A stretch of 64,000 nt of DNA from Tritrichomonas musculus (GCA_039105265.1 JAPFFF010000042.1:558001-622000); one strand, 5' to 3'. Numbered from the stretch's first letter, positions 35,233 through 43,387 are shown. Made by a program: numbers and translations. The notes: a model not told the origin generated them from the letters alone.

Positions 35233-36933
35233 ATGAATCAACCAACCTTCCTCTCTGATGATTTCTTAATTCCAGAAGCTAGACAAATGGAAAATATAAA
35301 TGAGAATGTCTTTCCTCAATATCAAGGTCAAGAATTTCATGATCGTGATTTTGAAATAAATACAAATCTCATTCAATTGTTTCCTGATGATGTTGTTGGA
35401 TTATTAAATTTATTTGAACCAACACTTGAAAATTTAACAACTTCTATCAAATATATATTTCGTTCTCCATTTGTTTCAAACGTTTTGTATGATATTGTGA
35501 AAAATTGGTACTTATCAAATCAAGATAATTCTGAACAAGATCTTCAAGCAATTTGTAGTCAAGAAAATCATCCAGAAGTTTCAAATCATTGGATCTTCCC
35601 AATTTTGAATGCACTCTCAGTATCTCAAAGAAATGTTATTTGGGAGAAATATTTCAATAATACAATTAACCAATTTGTTCAAATTGATTTTGGTGAAGAT
35701 TGTTCAATAAACTCTTTTAGATATAAGAATTATGAAAGAAAATATTCTTCTACTGGAATTCGTGTTGGGGATTTCTTTACTGATTTCAAAAAAGTTTGTT
35801 GTTATATTCAACTTGACAGAATCTTCATAATTAAAAAATCAAATACGTTAGAAATGTTAAATCCTACTCAATTTGCACCAATATTAAAACAAATTAAATT
35901 AGGGTATTCAAAAGTTAGTAAAAAGAATAAGAAAGTAATTACTGCATTTGATGTTGTTTCCTTTGGAAAGAATATGGATTTCATTACTTATGAACATATG
36001 AAATTCTTTTCCAATGATCCAAACATTTTTTCATATTTTCATTGGTATCCTTATTCAAGATTAATTCTTTGTACACAAAATGTGATTCAACCATTTTTGG
36101 ATCATATTTTTAGAGTTATTGCAAATTCTAATCAAGAATTATATGATTATATCATTAAATGGATTTCATTTATTTTTCAACATCCAGATGGTAAAACAGG
36201 TACTGCATTAGTTATTATTGGTGAACAAGGTTGTGGGAAAAATACATTTACTAATGTTCTTTGTCAACTTTTAGGTGAATATTCTGATCCAAATGCAAAC
36301 TTTGATAATATTACAAGCAATTTTAATTTACAAATCTTAAACAAAAAATTATTGGTATGCTCAGAAATGTTAGATTATCATCTCATTCGAAAATATCCTC
36401 AACAACATGAAAGATTAAAAACATTAATCACAGAAAGATTCACTACTATTGAAGGAAAACATATTAATACCGAATCAAAAGAAAATGTTGCCAATTTCAT
36501 CTTCTTATCAAACAATCCTGCTCCTATTCGAATTGATGAACACGATAGAAGATTTGTTGTTACAAAATGTTATCCAATGATAGGTCAAGACTATTTTGCA
36601 CCTTTACATAATCTTATTAAGACACAAGATTTCAAAAACAATTTAATTACTTTTTTCTTGACTGTTGATTTATCTGATTTCATTCCAGCACAATTTCCAA
36701 ATACCCAAGATAGAATGAATTTAATGAACTTTTCAAAACCTCCTGAAAAATTATTTATTGAGGAAAACTTACAAAAATTCAGAAATGGTTATGTAGCTTT
36801 TGAAGCCTGGACTGAATTTAAAAAATGGGCAAAAGCAAAAAATTTCAGATCCATAACTTATCAAGAATTTCATCAAAAAATTTTACAAGACTGCTCATTT
36901 AATAATAATGATAAGAAATATAGATTAAGGTAA
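35233..36933 (+). CDS. SF3 replicative helicase, D5-like, 566 aa
   Basis: Superfamily 3 helicase that would unwind the element during replication. Walker A is near residue 330 (GEQGCGKNTF), Walker B near 377 (KLLVCSEML) and motif C near 424 (FIFLSNNPAP). An Arg-rich element follows (DEHDRRFVV). Residues 1-310 are an N-terminal domain of unknown activity, perhaps a primase-like region. The C-terminal 70 residues are small and helical (FKKWAKAKNFRSITYQEFHQK). I chose the ATG at 35233; the upstream in-frame TTG lies inside the promoter motif. It converges on the coiled-coil gene row, 3 bases apart. Confidence 0.9.
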   Translation: MNQPTFLSDDFLIPEARQMENINENVFPQYQGQEFHDRDFEINTNLIQLFPDDVVGLLNLFEPTLENLTTSIKYIFRSPFVSNVLYDIVKNWYLSNQDNSEQDLQAICSQENHPEVSNHWIFPILNALSVSQRNVIWEKYFNNTINQFVQIDFGEDCSINSFRYKNYERKYSSTGIRVGDFFTDFKKVCCYIQLDRIFIIKKSNTLEMLNPTQFAPILKQIKLGYSKVSKKNKKVITAFDVVSFGKNMDFITYEHMKFFSNDPNIFSYFHWYPYSRLILCTQNVIQPFLDHIFRVIANSNQELYDYIIKWISFIFQHPDGKTGTALVIIGEQGCGKNTFTNVLCQLLGEYSDPNANFDNITSNFNLQILNKKLLVCSEMLDYHLIRKYPQQHERLKTLITERFTTIEGKHINTESKENVANFIFLSNNPAPIRIDEHDRRFVVTKCYPMIGQDYFAPLHNLIKTQDFKNNLITFFLTVDLSDFIPAQFPNTQDRMNLMNFSKPPEKLFIEENLQKFRNGYVAFEAWTEFKKWAKAKNFRSITYQEFHQKILQDCSFNNNDKKYRLR

Positions 36934-36936
36934 CTT

Positions 36937-37134
36937 TTATTTATTTAATTCTTTTCTTAAAAGTTCAATTTCTTTTTCTACTTTGTCTCTTTCTCTTCGT
37001 AAATCCATTAATTTTCTAAAATCTTTATCATCATAAACCCTTTGATTACCAATAATCCCTGCCTTTTTTTCGATGTCATTTATTTGTTCATCTAAGATAT
37101 CCCATTTCTCGTAAGCTTCTTGCAATTTAGACAT
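36937..37134 (-). CDS. Small coiled-coil protein of a tandem family, 65 aa
   Basis: A short, highly charged coiled coil starting MSKLQEAYEKW, with LDEQINDIEKKAGI and VEKEIELLRKELN. It shares its first four residues, its leader and its promoter with the next two genes upstream, so it looks like a diverged copy in a tandem array. Its 3-prime end is 3 bases from the SF3 helicase stop. Confidence 0.75.
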   Translation of the reverse strand: MSKLQEAYEKWDILDEQINDIEKKAGIIGNQRVYDDKDFRKLMDLRRERDKVEKEIELLRKELNK

Positions 37135-37167
37135 GAAAACAAAAATAAAAGTGAAGTGTCAAAACTG
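37135..37167 (-). promoter_or_regulatory. Promoter motif, tandem family copy 1
   Basis: In gene orientation CAGTTTTGACACTTCACTTTTA, then TTTTTGTTTTC before the ATG. The core is CAGTT instead of CGGTT. TCACTTTT fits the initiator. Confidence 0.75.
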
Positions 37168-37176
37168 CTTTTTTAT

Positions 37177-37425
37177 TTAAGACTTTGAAATTTTAAAGAG
37201 TTGATGACGGATTTCTTGAAGTTCACTTTGTAATCGATACCATTCTTGTTTATCTTCAGGATTCAAGGCTGAGATGTTATGACACATCTTTCCGTACTCA
37301 TTTTCAATCTCTGGTGCTTTCATCAAGAGTTGACGTCTTTGTTTTTCTTTTTCGTCCATTACTTTCATTAGATTTTCGATTTGTTCCTCTTCTATTTTTT
37401 CTTGTTTATCTTCCAATTTAGACAT
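37177..37425 (-). CDS. Small coiled-coil protein of a tandem family, 82 aa
   Basis: Second member of the MSKLE family (MSKLEDKQEKIEEEQIENL). The coiled coil covers most of the chain, with a break around residues 40-58 (APEIENEYGKMCHN). It has the same leader and promoter as the 65-aa and 79-aa genes. No function was recognised. Confidence 0.75.
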   Translation of the reverse strand: MSKLEDKQEKIEEEQIENLMKVMDEKEKQRRQLLMKAPEIENEYGKMCHNISALNPEDKQEWYRLQSELQEIRHQLFKISKS

Positions 37426-37458
37426 AAAAACAAAAATAAAAGTGAAGTGTCAAAACTG
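37426..37458 (-). promoter_or_regulatory. Promoter motif, tandem family copy 2
   Basis: Identical core and initiator to copy 1 (CAGTTTTGACACTTCACTTTTA), TGTCAAAACTG at 37448-37458 on the plus strand. The near-identity across 50 bases including the leader supports recent tandem duplication. Confidence 0.75.
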
Positions 37459-37462
37459 CTTT

Positions 37463-37702
37463 TTATTTAATTTCTCTTAAAAGTTCTTGAATTTCTTTCA
37501 TTCGATATCGGAGTCGGTCTCTTTCTCTTCGTAATCGTTCCAATTCTTCTTGATCATCCATTGATAATTTGGATTCATCATAAATTATAATTGCATCCTC
37601 ATTTGTGTAATGAGGTGCATTTTTTTGAATTCTTCTTATTTGTTTCCATTTTTCTTTCCATTCTTCTCGAAGACTTATTAATTTTTCTTCCAATTTAGAC
37701 AT
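37463..37702 (-). CDS. Small coiled-coil protein of a tandem family, 79 aa
   Basis: Third member (MSKLEEKLISLREEWKEKW). The coiled coil runs to residue 28 and again from 50 to 78 (LERLRRERDRLRYRMKEIQ), separated by an acidic linker. The Arg-rich second half differs from its neighbours, so the copies have diverged in sequence but kept size, start and control region. Confidence 0.75.
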   Translation of the reverse strand: MSKLEEKLISLREEWKEKWKQIRRIQKNAPHYTNEDAIIIYDESKLSMDDQEELERLRRERDRLRYRMKEIQELLREIK

Positions 37703-37736
37703 GAAAACAAAAAATAAAAGTGAGGTGTCAAAACTG
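37703..37736 (-). promoter_or_regulatory. Promoter motif, tandem family copy 3
   Basis: In gene orientation CAGTTTTGACACCTCACTTTTA, one base different from copies 1 and 2, followed by the same T-rich leader and ATG. Confidence 0.75.
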
Positions 37737-37744
37737 TTTTTTAT

Positions 37745-38056
37745 TTAAAGTTCGTTAATTCTTGCTTCAGCAATTTTCTTTTTCAAGATTTGTATTTCCA
37801 GGTTAATTATTTCAGCTTCCAATCGAAATTCATCATCTTTCTTTTTGATTTGGTCTTTCGTTGGATAAACTTTAGGATTATCAGAAACTGCTCCCATTGA
37901 TCCAGATGTTTCTCTTTTTTCTCTTTCTTCTCTTTCTTCTCTTTCACGAACTTCATCCCAAAACTTTTTGAATTCATTATTATTATCTTCTTTTTGTTTC
38001 AGTACCATTTTCAATTTTATTTCCAATTGTTTAGAGACAAGTGCACTTTCTGACAT
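37745..38056 (-). CDS. Small coiled-coil protein, 103 aa
   Basis: Fourth gene of the minus-strand row, more distant from the MSKLE group. It has a coiled-coil start (LVSKQLEIKLKMVLKQKED), a Glu-Arg run (REREEREEREKRE), a short Ser/Gly/Pro linker and a second coiled coil (LEAEIINLEIQILKKKIAE). I chose the ATG at 38056 (MSESALVSK); an in-frame start 21 bases earlier would translate leader sequence. It shares a promoter region with the integrase gene. Confidence 0.7.
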   Translation of the reverse strand: MSESALVSKQLEIKLKMVLKQKEDNNNEFKKFWDEVREREEREEREKRETSGSMGAVSDNPKVYPTKDQIKKKDDEFRLEAEIINLEIQILKKKIAEARINEL

Positions 38057-38113
38057 AATCAAGAAAACAAATAACATTATGGTCTGTCAAAACCGCTCTT
38101 TATTGAAATTTAA
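38057..38113. promoter_or_regulatory. Bidirectional promoter of coiled-coil and integrase genes
   Basis: TGTCAAAACCG at 38085-38095. The minus side reads CGGTTTTGACAGACCATAAT; the plus side reads AACCGCTCTTTATTG before the integrase ATG at 38114. Confidence 0.65.
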
Positions 38114-39502
38114 ATGTTATCGTCAGAAGGTGAAAAATTAATGAATTATTTAGAAAAGAAAGCTTATCAAAAGAAATTAATAATGCCAAATGAAGCTAGA
38201 AATTATAAAGGATATCAAAAAGATTTTGTAACTGATGATGAATTTGAACAAATTTATAATGCTTATTCAGAATTTCGAAAAGTATTATCTGAATCATTAC
38301 CTGTAATCACTGATGAAAAAATTCCTGATGATGAATTAAGTTTTGAAGAAAAAATTGAGAACCATGTAATTAATAATTTACATAATGAAAATATTCGTAC
38401 TTTTCCTGAATTTGAAAAATTGACCTCTGGATGGAAAAAAGGTAAAGATAAATATACTATGGAAGAATGGTATGAAATATATATTACAAAAATTATGGAA
38501 CAACCAGGAATGATAGTTGAATTCAAAGGTAAAACAAATGTACCTGATATTGCATTTAGAAATAAAAATAAAAGACATGTACTATTAAAACAATTTGAAA
38601 AAGTTATTGAGCCTAATTATGTTTCTGAAGATGATTATGTTCAAAAGAAACAATTTCCAACTAATAAGAATAAAAAATATTATTTACATAAATTATGTGA
38701 ACCTGGTACTTATTTAATTGATATTATGTTTGAAAAAAATGTTGGGTACTTAATTTGTATAGAAGCCAATAGCCGATATTTATATGCAATTCCTTTAGGT
38801 AGAGAATGTTTTGGTGATATAAATAAAATTATGACTGCTGGACAAAAAACATCTATTTCAATAACAAAAGCTTTAAATACTTTATTTCAACAAGGAATGA
38901 AACCTAAAATATTGACCGGAGATGGTGAAAAAGGTTTTTGTTCTGAAGAAACAATAAATTTTTTAAATTCAAATGGAATTAAATGGGAACCTGTTGATAG
39001 AATGGATGATTATCATTATCCATCATTTTTACGAAAACCAGGTGAAAAACAAACAACTAGTCCATTACATTCTTCATTAGGTATAGTTGATAGAATTATT
39101 AGAACTTTGAGAGATATGGCTTTTGAAGTTCAAAGAGAAATCTCCCCTGAAATATTAAAAGAATTAGTTGTTCAATATAATAATGCCCCACACTTAACTT
39201 TGTCAAAATATGCAGGTATGAATGTTTCCCCTAGTCAAATGCAAAATAATTCTGATTTATATACTTTTATTTGTAGACGTATTTCTCAAGCTAATTATAA
39301 TGTTTCTGCTCAAAAAGGTTATAATTTAAAAGAAAACCAAGAAGTAATTGTATATAATAATAAAGACACTCTTAAAAAAAGACGATCAATAACTCAACCT
39401 GGTAGATTTTTTGTAAAAGGTTTTCAAAATGGTAAATATTTAATACAAGATCTTAAAGGAAATACTCAAATATTACCTCGTTATAGATTAGATCCTATTT
39501 GA
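38114..39502 (+). CDS. INT: Retroviral-type integrase of the element, 462 aa
   Basis: Maverick/Polinton integrase, which inserts the linear element into host DNA. The catalytic core spans about residues 195-340. It opens with the strand TYLIDIMF near residue 198, continues with YLICIEANSRYLYAIPL and the strand-loop LTGDGEKGF near 268, and ends with the helix SSLGIVDRIIRTLRDM near 318. The C-terminal 60 residues are an SH3-like domain (NQEVIVYNN, RFFVKGFQNGKYLIQDL), as in other integrases. The N-terminal 190 residues have no recognised zinc finger. Its place near the element's right end fits a Maverick layout. Confidence 0.9.
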   Translation: MLSSEGEKLMNYLEKKAYQKKLIMPNEARNYKGYQKDFVTDDEFEQIYNAYSEFRKVLSESLPVITDEKIPDDELSFEEKIENHVINNLHNENIRTFPEFEKLTSGWKKGKDKYTMEEWYEIYITKIMEQPGMIVEFKGKTNVPDIAFRNKNKRHVLLKQFEKVIEPNYVSEDDYVQKKQFPTNKNKKYYLHKLCEPGTYLIDIMFEKNVGYLICIEANSRYLYAIPLGRECFGDINKIMTAGQKTSISITKALNTLFQQGMKPKILTGDGEKGFCSEETINFLNSNGIKWEPVDRMDDYHYPSFLRKPGEKQTTSPLHSSLGIVDRIIRTLRDMAFEVQREISPEILKELVVQYNNAPHLTLSKYAGMNVSPSQMQNNSDLYTFICRRISQANYNVSAQKGYNLKENQEVIVYNNKDTLKKRRSITQPGRFFVKGFQNGKYLIQDLKGNTQILPRYRLDPI

Positions 39503-39900
39503 ATTGTCAGAAAATGCAATAAAAATAAAAGGGGTGTCAAAAAATGTATTTTTAAAATTTTTAATATTATCCTTTTATATTATAATATTATTTATATTTT
39601 TAATAATAAAGATTATATTTATTAAAATATTCCTAAAAGGTTCAATAATTATCAAGATATTTTTGAGACAAATTGTTTACCCCCATATTCAATTTTTCAT
39701 CCATTGAATTTTTTAAAATTTGAAATACATATATCTTGGAAAATAATGGACCTTTTTCAAAGATTTTAATATTTTTAAGGTTTTCAAGGACGTAGAATTC
39801 AAATATCACAATTAGAAATCTTAAAAATGAATTGTCAAAAAATGCAAAAAATAAAAAGAGTGTCAAAAAATGCAGTAAATTGAATTGTTTATTTAATTAA
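39503..39900. repeat. AT-rich intergenic stretch flanked by a direct repeat
   Basis: A unit of the form TTGTCA-AAAATGCA followed by an A-rich spacer and GTGTCAAAAAATG occurs at 39503-39547 and again at 39831-39874, about 325 bases apart in the same orientation. The GTGTCAAAAAATG part looks like a decayed version of the element's promoter motif. The DNA between is AT-rich with no convincing gene; a 67-codon frame at its left edge is hydrophobic low complexity. The second copy is upstream in reading sense of nothing obvious. Confidence 0.65.
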
Positions 39901-40179
39901 TTATTTCCTTTCGTTCCAGCGTTTGAGATTTTTCAAACCTGCCTTTAATTCTTCAATGAAGAAGCATTCAAGTTCGTTAGCTTTTTCTTCATTTGAGCTA
40001 TCTCCATCATTCATTATCACACGAACATCATCGATGTGATTCATATTGGTTGCAGCTTCTTGGAGCATATATGCCATTTTTTCTCTTTGATCAAGATCAT
40101 CAGAAATAGTTCTCCATTCATGAACACTATCAAGAGCTTCGACAACTTCAAGTAAGTGTTGGATCGTACGGGCTTCCAT
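39901..40179 (-). CDS. Right-block protein, 92 aa
   Basis: A helical acidic protein (TIQHLLEVVEALDSVHEW, REKMAYMLQEAATNMNH) with a short basic end (LKNLKRWNERK). I chose the ATG at 40179 (MEARTIQ); an upstream in-frame GTG would translate the promoter. Its leader, ATCACATCATTTTTATAC, is of the right-block type shared with the genes at 40775 and 42944. No family recognised. Confidence 0.7.
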   Translation of the reverse strand: MEARTIQHLLEVVEALDSVHEWRTISDDLDQREKMAYMLQEAATNMNHIDDVRVIMNDGDSSNEEKANELECFFIEELKAGLKNLKRWNERK

Positions 40180-40267
40180 GCTTGTATAAAAATGATGTGA
40201 TGACCTCACGAGAAAAAATTAGATTTTTTGGTTAACGGTCGCCTAGTGAAAAAGTTCATTTTTATAA
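40180..40267. promoter_or_regulatory. Right-block bidirectional promoter, copy 1
   Basis: About 50 bases (40191-40240) are nearly identical to 42817-42867: GTGATG, then CGAGAAAAAATTAGATTTTTTGG and TAACGGTC. The minus side carries ATCACATCATTTTT before the ATG at 40179; the plus side carries AAAAAGTTCATTTTT before the ATG at 40268. GTTAACGGT includes a Myb-like core. Confidence 0.75.
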
Positions 40268-40681
40268 ATGTCTGACAAACCAAGTGTACCTGAACAAAAT
40301 GAAATTAAAGATGATATTCCAGCTATGTCTGCAAAAGACATGAAAAATATTAAAAAGACAGAAGCTTGGAAAGTACTCAAAAAGAGATATGGTGAAAATG
40401 TTTCAATGGAAAAATTGCTTTCTGTTGCTCATGTTATGAGACAATTAATGCAACATAACTTAAAAATCATCATCCCTGGTTTCTCACGTGAAGAACAACG
40501 GAAAAAAGATTGTTTGATTAAATGGTTCGATACTCATATCGAATTCATTCAACAATTTTTGTCACCCGGAATGATGATTGGTTACGATCAAGGATATTAT
40601 GTTCCTATATCAAAAGAAAAAGCAAAAGAAATAGCAAAAGAAAAAGCAAAAGAAAAAGAAAAAGCAAAAGAAGATAAATAA
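40268..40681 (+). CDS. Right-block protein with Lys-Glu tail, 137 aa
   Basis: Residues 35-105 look globular (AWKVLKKRYGENVSMEKLL, IIPGFSREEQRKKDCLIKWFDTHIEFIQQFL split over two helices). The last 25 residues repeat KEKAKE. The pattern KKRYG and W-F-x-x-H-I-x-x-x-x-x-FL is echoed at the C-terminus of the protein encoded at 40775-42811, so the two may be distant relatives. The function is not recognised. The stop lies in TAAATAAATAAA. Confidence 0.75.
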   Translation: MSDKPSVPEQNEIKDDIPAMSAKDMKNIKKTEAWKVLKKRYGENVSMEKLLSVAHVMRQLMQHNLKIIIPGFSREEQRKKDCLIKWFDTHIEFIQQFLSPGMMIGYDQGYYVPISKEKAKEIAKEKAKEKEKAKEDK

Positions 40682-40700
40682 ATAAAAAAGTTAATTTTTT

Positions 40701-40763
40701 AAATTAAAGGTTTATTAGAAACCTAAATCTTGTTGAGAGTAATTTTTATACCGACCTCTCAAT
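40701..40763 (-). repeat. Left arm of a 60-base imperfect inverted repeat
   Basis: Read on the minus strand this gives ATTGAGAGG, ACTCTCA, TAGGTTT and TAAACC in the same order and similar spacing as plus-strand 43399-43456. It lies just 3-prime of the gene at 40775, as the right arm lies 3-prime of the gene ending at 43387. Internal AGGTTT-AAACCT can form a hairpin. Confidence 0.75.
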
Positions 40764-40774
40764 AATCGGAATTT

Positions 40775-42811
40775 TTATTTTTCGTCAACTTCTTGAACGT
40801 TAGGTGGAACTGGTTCAGTGTGTAGATCTTGACGTTCAACTGAGGTGAGGAAATTGTCAATGTGGAATTTGAACCAGGATACGTTTGGTGTTTTCTTTTG
40901 AAATTCGGCAATTCTTGCGTGAACGACTTCATTTGCCAAATTCTCGTCCCCATTGTATCGCTTTTTGAAGAATTCGAACAATTCATTTCTTAGCTGAATT
41001 TCCTTTTGAGATTTTTGATCGGATGTGAATTCTTGTATATTTCCCCATTTGTGAGTTTGAGGTAATTCTTGCCAATTTTCTGGTGGAGGTGGAAGTTGTG
41101 GTGGTGGTGGGAGGTCTTGTAATTTTTTATAAATATCTGCTTTTAATTTGTTAGGATCGGCATTCATTCTTGCCCAGTCTTCTTTGCTCATTCCTGGTGG
41201 TGGCAATACTAGTGAGTCGTTCTCCGTCTGTAAATCAAAAAGAACATTTGTAGTTACTTCTTTGGAAATTTTTTCATCGAATTGATGAGTATAGTTGTCT
41301 TCAATTGTTGACCATCTTTCTTTTTCATCATCATTGAGTAACTCATCAGGGAAAATTCTTGATGCTTTTCGATTTCCTTTCATTTTGGCATTCAATCTTT
41401 TTTGAACTTCATCATTAATTTCTTGATTGGTCTTTTCGAGATATAGTTTTTGAAATTTTCTGCTGGTGGTAAAGATGAGATTTTTTTCGCTTTCGTCTTC
41501 GTTATCTTTTTCAGGTGCGGTGAGATCCTTTTCATCTTTTTCAGGTTTTGGTTGATCCTTTTCATCTTTTTCAGATTTTGGTTGATCCTTTTCATCTTTT
41601 TCAGGCAATTTGTTTAAGATTTCGAGAACATCGTCAACATCTTTATCAACATCATCAGAATCTTCTTGGATTTCTATAATTGATTTAATTTCCTTGGTTG
41701 CTGATTCCCATTTTTTCAATTCTTCACTGCTCAATAAATCCTTTGAGAAGATTTCTCTTGCTGTCTTTTTACCGTCATACATTTTGTTAAACAATCTGCT
41801 ATCTGCATCGGCCATTGCCTCGTCTCTTGACATTCCTGGATTTATTCTTTGTAATATGTCTGCGGTTGATGAGATAAGATACTCTTTTGCATTTTCTTCT
41901 TCCTGACGCTCTTCTTCCATTTTTTGTGCATATTTTACATTTTCTTCTTCCGTGAGCAATTCAATCAAAGGTGGGACATGTTCGAGGTATTTGTGCTCTT
42001 CCATAACTGTAACAATTCTTTCACGTGCATGTGCATATGCATCAGCGAATGTTGACAAAGGATAAATTTTTCTATACGCAATTGTTAATTCTGAAATTGC
42101 GTTTTGTTGCTCTTTTGATAATTCTGGATGGTCTGCTTCAATGATTTCATTCATTTCATCAATATTTTTTGGATCTTCTGGTGTTAATTCCCCTAAAAGT
42201 GCTTTATTGTTTGTGTACTCTGAACGATATTGGTCTAAATATTGATACAATGAAAACTTTATTACATCGAATGGCAAGCCATCTCTATTATTTTGTCTGT
42301 AATCGAATTTCTTTTGGATGTGTTTTGCCATTTTTGGCTTTTTGAGATCTGCTAATTTTTTTTCCAAATCATCCCACCAAGTAGCGCACTGAATTGTAAT
42401 TGTGTCATCATTTGGTTTATCGTCATCGATGAACAAATGTAATGCTTGTTTATCGCCTTCTGCAAATAATTCGTCTCCTAATAAATGTGCGGCAAGGAGA
42501 CACTTTTGATCTTGATCTAAAGAATTCCATAACTTATTTGCATTTAGCCAGTTGAGTTGCTCTTTTGGTGTTTTTATCCCTTTTTCTTGAAATTCTTGTA
42601 TTTGTTTGTGGTAGAGTTTTGCTGGTAAATGATTGTATGGGTGAAATTTTATATGAGTCAAATCAATTTCTTTTTCTTCTTCTTTAGCTTCTGCTTCGGC
42701 TTTTGCAATTTCGTGCAGGTATTGCATTTTTGTTATTTCTTCAACTTCAGGTTTCTTTTGCTGAGTGTTGCTGTTGTTGTTGTTGCTGTTGCTGTTGTCG
42801 CTGTTAGACAT
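40775..42811 (-). CDS. Large acidic right-block protein, 678 aa
   Basis: Not recognised. It is acidic and mostly helical. Two homologous segments are visible near residues 345-385 and 465-505, each with N-x-K-M/L-x-G-x-[KR]-x-A-x-x-IF-x-x-x-LL-x-x-x-E-x-x-[KR]-W. Between them lies a three-fold KDEKDQPKPE-type repeat (near residues 408-440). Two Pro-rich clusters occur near residues 570-600. The last 60 residues (FFKKRYNGDENLANEV, WFKFHIDNFLTS) echo the 137-aa protein at 40268. I chose the ATG at 42811 (MSNSDNSNSN); an upstream in-frame GTG would read through the promoter. Confidence 0.8.
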   Translation of the reverse strand: MSNSDNSNSNNNNSNTQQKKPEVEEITKMQYLHEIAKAEAEAKEEEKEIDLTHIKFHPYNHLPAKLYHKQIQEFQEKGIKTPKEQLNWLNANKLWNSLDQDQKCLLAAHLLGDELFAEGDKQALHLFIDDDKPNDDTITIQCATWWDDLEKKLADLKKPKMAKHIQKKFDYRQNNRDGLPFDVIKFSLYQYLDQYRSEYTNNKALLGELTPEDPKNIDEMNEIIEADHPELSKEQQNAISELTIAYRKIYPLSTFADAYAHARERIVTVMEEHKYLEHVPPLIELLTEEENVKYAQKMEEERQEEENAKEYLISSTADILQRINPGMSRDEAMADADSRLFNKMYDGKKTAREIFSKDLLSSEELKKWESATKEIKSIIEIQEDSDDVDKDVDDVLEILNKLPEKDEKDQPKSEKDEKDQPKPEKDEKDLTAPEKDNEDESEKNLIFTTSRKFQKLYLEKTNQEINDEVQKRLNAKMKGNRKASRIFPDELLNDDEKERWSTIEDNYTHQFDEKISKEVTTNVLFDLQTENDSLVLPPPGMSKEDWARMNADPNKLKADIYKKLQDLPPPPQLPPPPENWQELPQTHKWGNIQEFTSDQKSQKEIQLRNELFEFFKKRYNGDENLANEVVHARIAEFQKKTPNVSWFKFHIDNFLTSVERQDLHTEPVPPNVQEVDEK

Positions 42812-42943
42812 GCTAAAAAGTGATGTGATGAGGCGACGAGAAAAAATTAGATTTTTGGTAAACGGTCTCCACCCCGAAAACCCGTTAGGTCCCTCGCTAA
42901 AAATATGATTTTTCGAGCTCACCTCATCACCTCATTTTTTCTC
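42812..42943. promoter_or_regulatory. Right-block bidirectional promoter, copy 2
   Basis: Contains the 50-base copy of the 40191-40240 sequence (CGAGAAAAAATTAGATTTTTGG, then TAAACGGTC). On the minus side CCTCATCACATCACTTTTT leads to the ATG at 42811; on the plus side CCTCATCACCTCATTTTTT leads to the ATG at 42944. The two outward-facing halves are close copies of each other, making the region a diverged palindrome. Confidence 0.75.
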
Positions 42944-43387
42944 ATGTCGTCCCAGCAACAGGTACCCGAACAAGAGCAAGAAAAGCAAAAAGAGCAAGAA
43001 AGGCCAAATCCTAATATCTCAGTTACAAGCTATTTCTATAATCAAGTCGAAAAAGATCGAATCAAAAGAGGAATCGCCATATATTATATGTACCAATCAT
43101 TCAAAAATCAATGCAAAGACCTCAATTTTTCACTTGATTTTGATACCAATGTACATAAAGTTGTCCTCAAAATGGATAAAGTTGTCACCGATCGTGCTGA
43201 ATATGAAGCAACAAAGTCTTTCATTCAAAGAGAAGTCGATCACGATCGTTTTGAAACCAATAAATTCCCTGAAGTACCTAAAGAACCATATATTGAATGG
43301 GTTTTAACATCTGACGAATTTGAAGAAGAGGAAAAGAAAGAAGAAGAAAAAGACGACGACAAAAAAGATCCTGATTGGAAGCCATAA
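42944..43387 (+). CDS. Right-block acidic-tailed protein, 147 aa
   Basis: A Gln/Glu-rich head (QQQVPEQEQEKQKEQE) precedes a globular region (SYFYNQVEKDRIKRGIAIYY, FSLDFDTNVHKVVLKMDK) and a Glu/Lys/Asp-rich tail (EEEEKKEEEKDDDKKD). I chose the ATG at 42944 (MSSQQQ) because the TCATTTTTT initiator lies between it and an earlier in-frame ATG at 42905. It is the last element-type gene before composition changes and host-like DNA begins. No family recognised. Confidence 0.75.
   Translation: MSSQQQVPEQEQEKQKEQERPNPNISVTSYFYNQVEKDRIKRGIAIYYMYQSFKNQCKDLNFSLDFDTNVHKVVLKMDKVVTDRAEYEATKSFIQREVDHDRFETNKFPEVPKEPYIEWVLTSDEFEEEEKKEEEKDDDKKDPDWKP

Noticed and set aside
39504-39707. A 67-codon plus-strand frame just after the integrase gene
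   Set aside because: Its translation is almost only Ile, Phe, Leu and Lys from AT-rich DNA, and it starts inside a repeated promoter-like unit; no evidence of a real gene.
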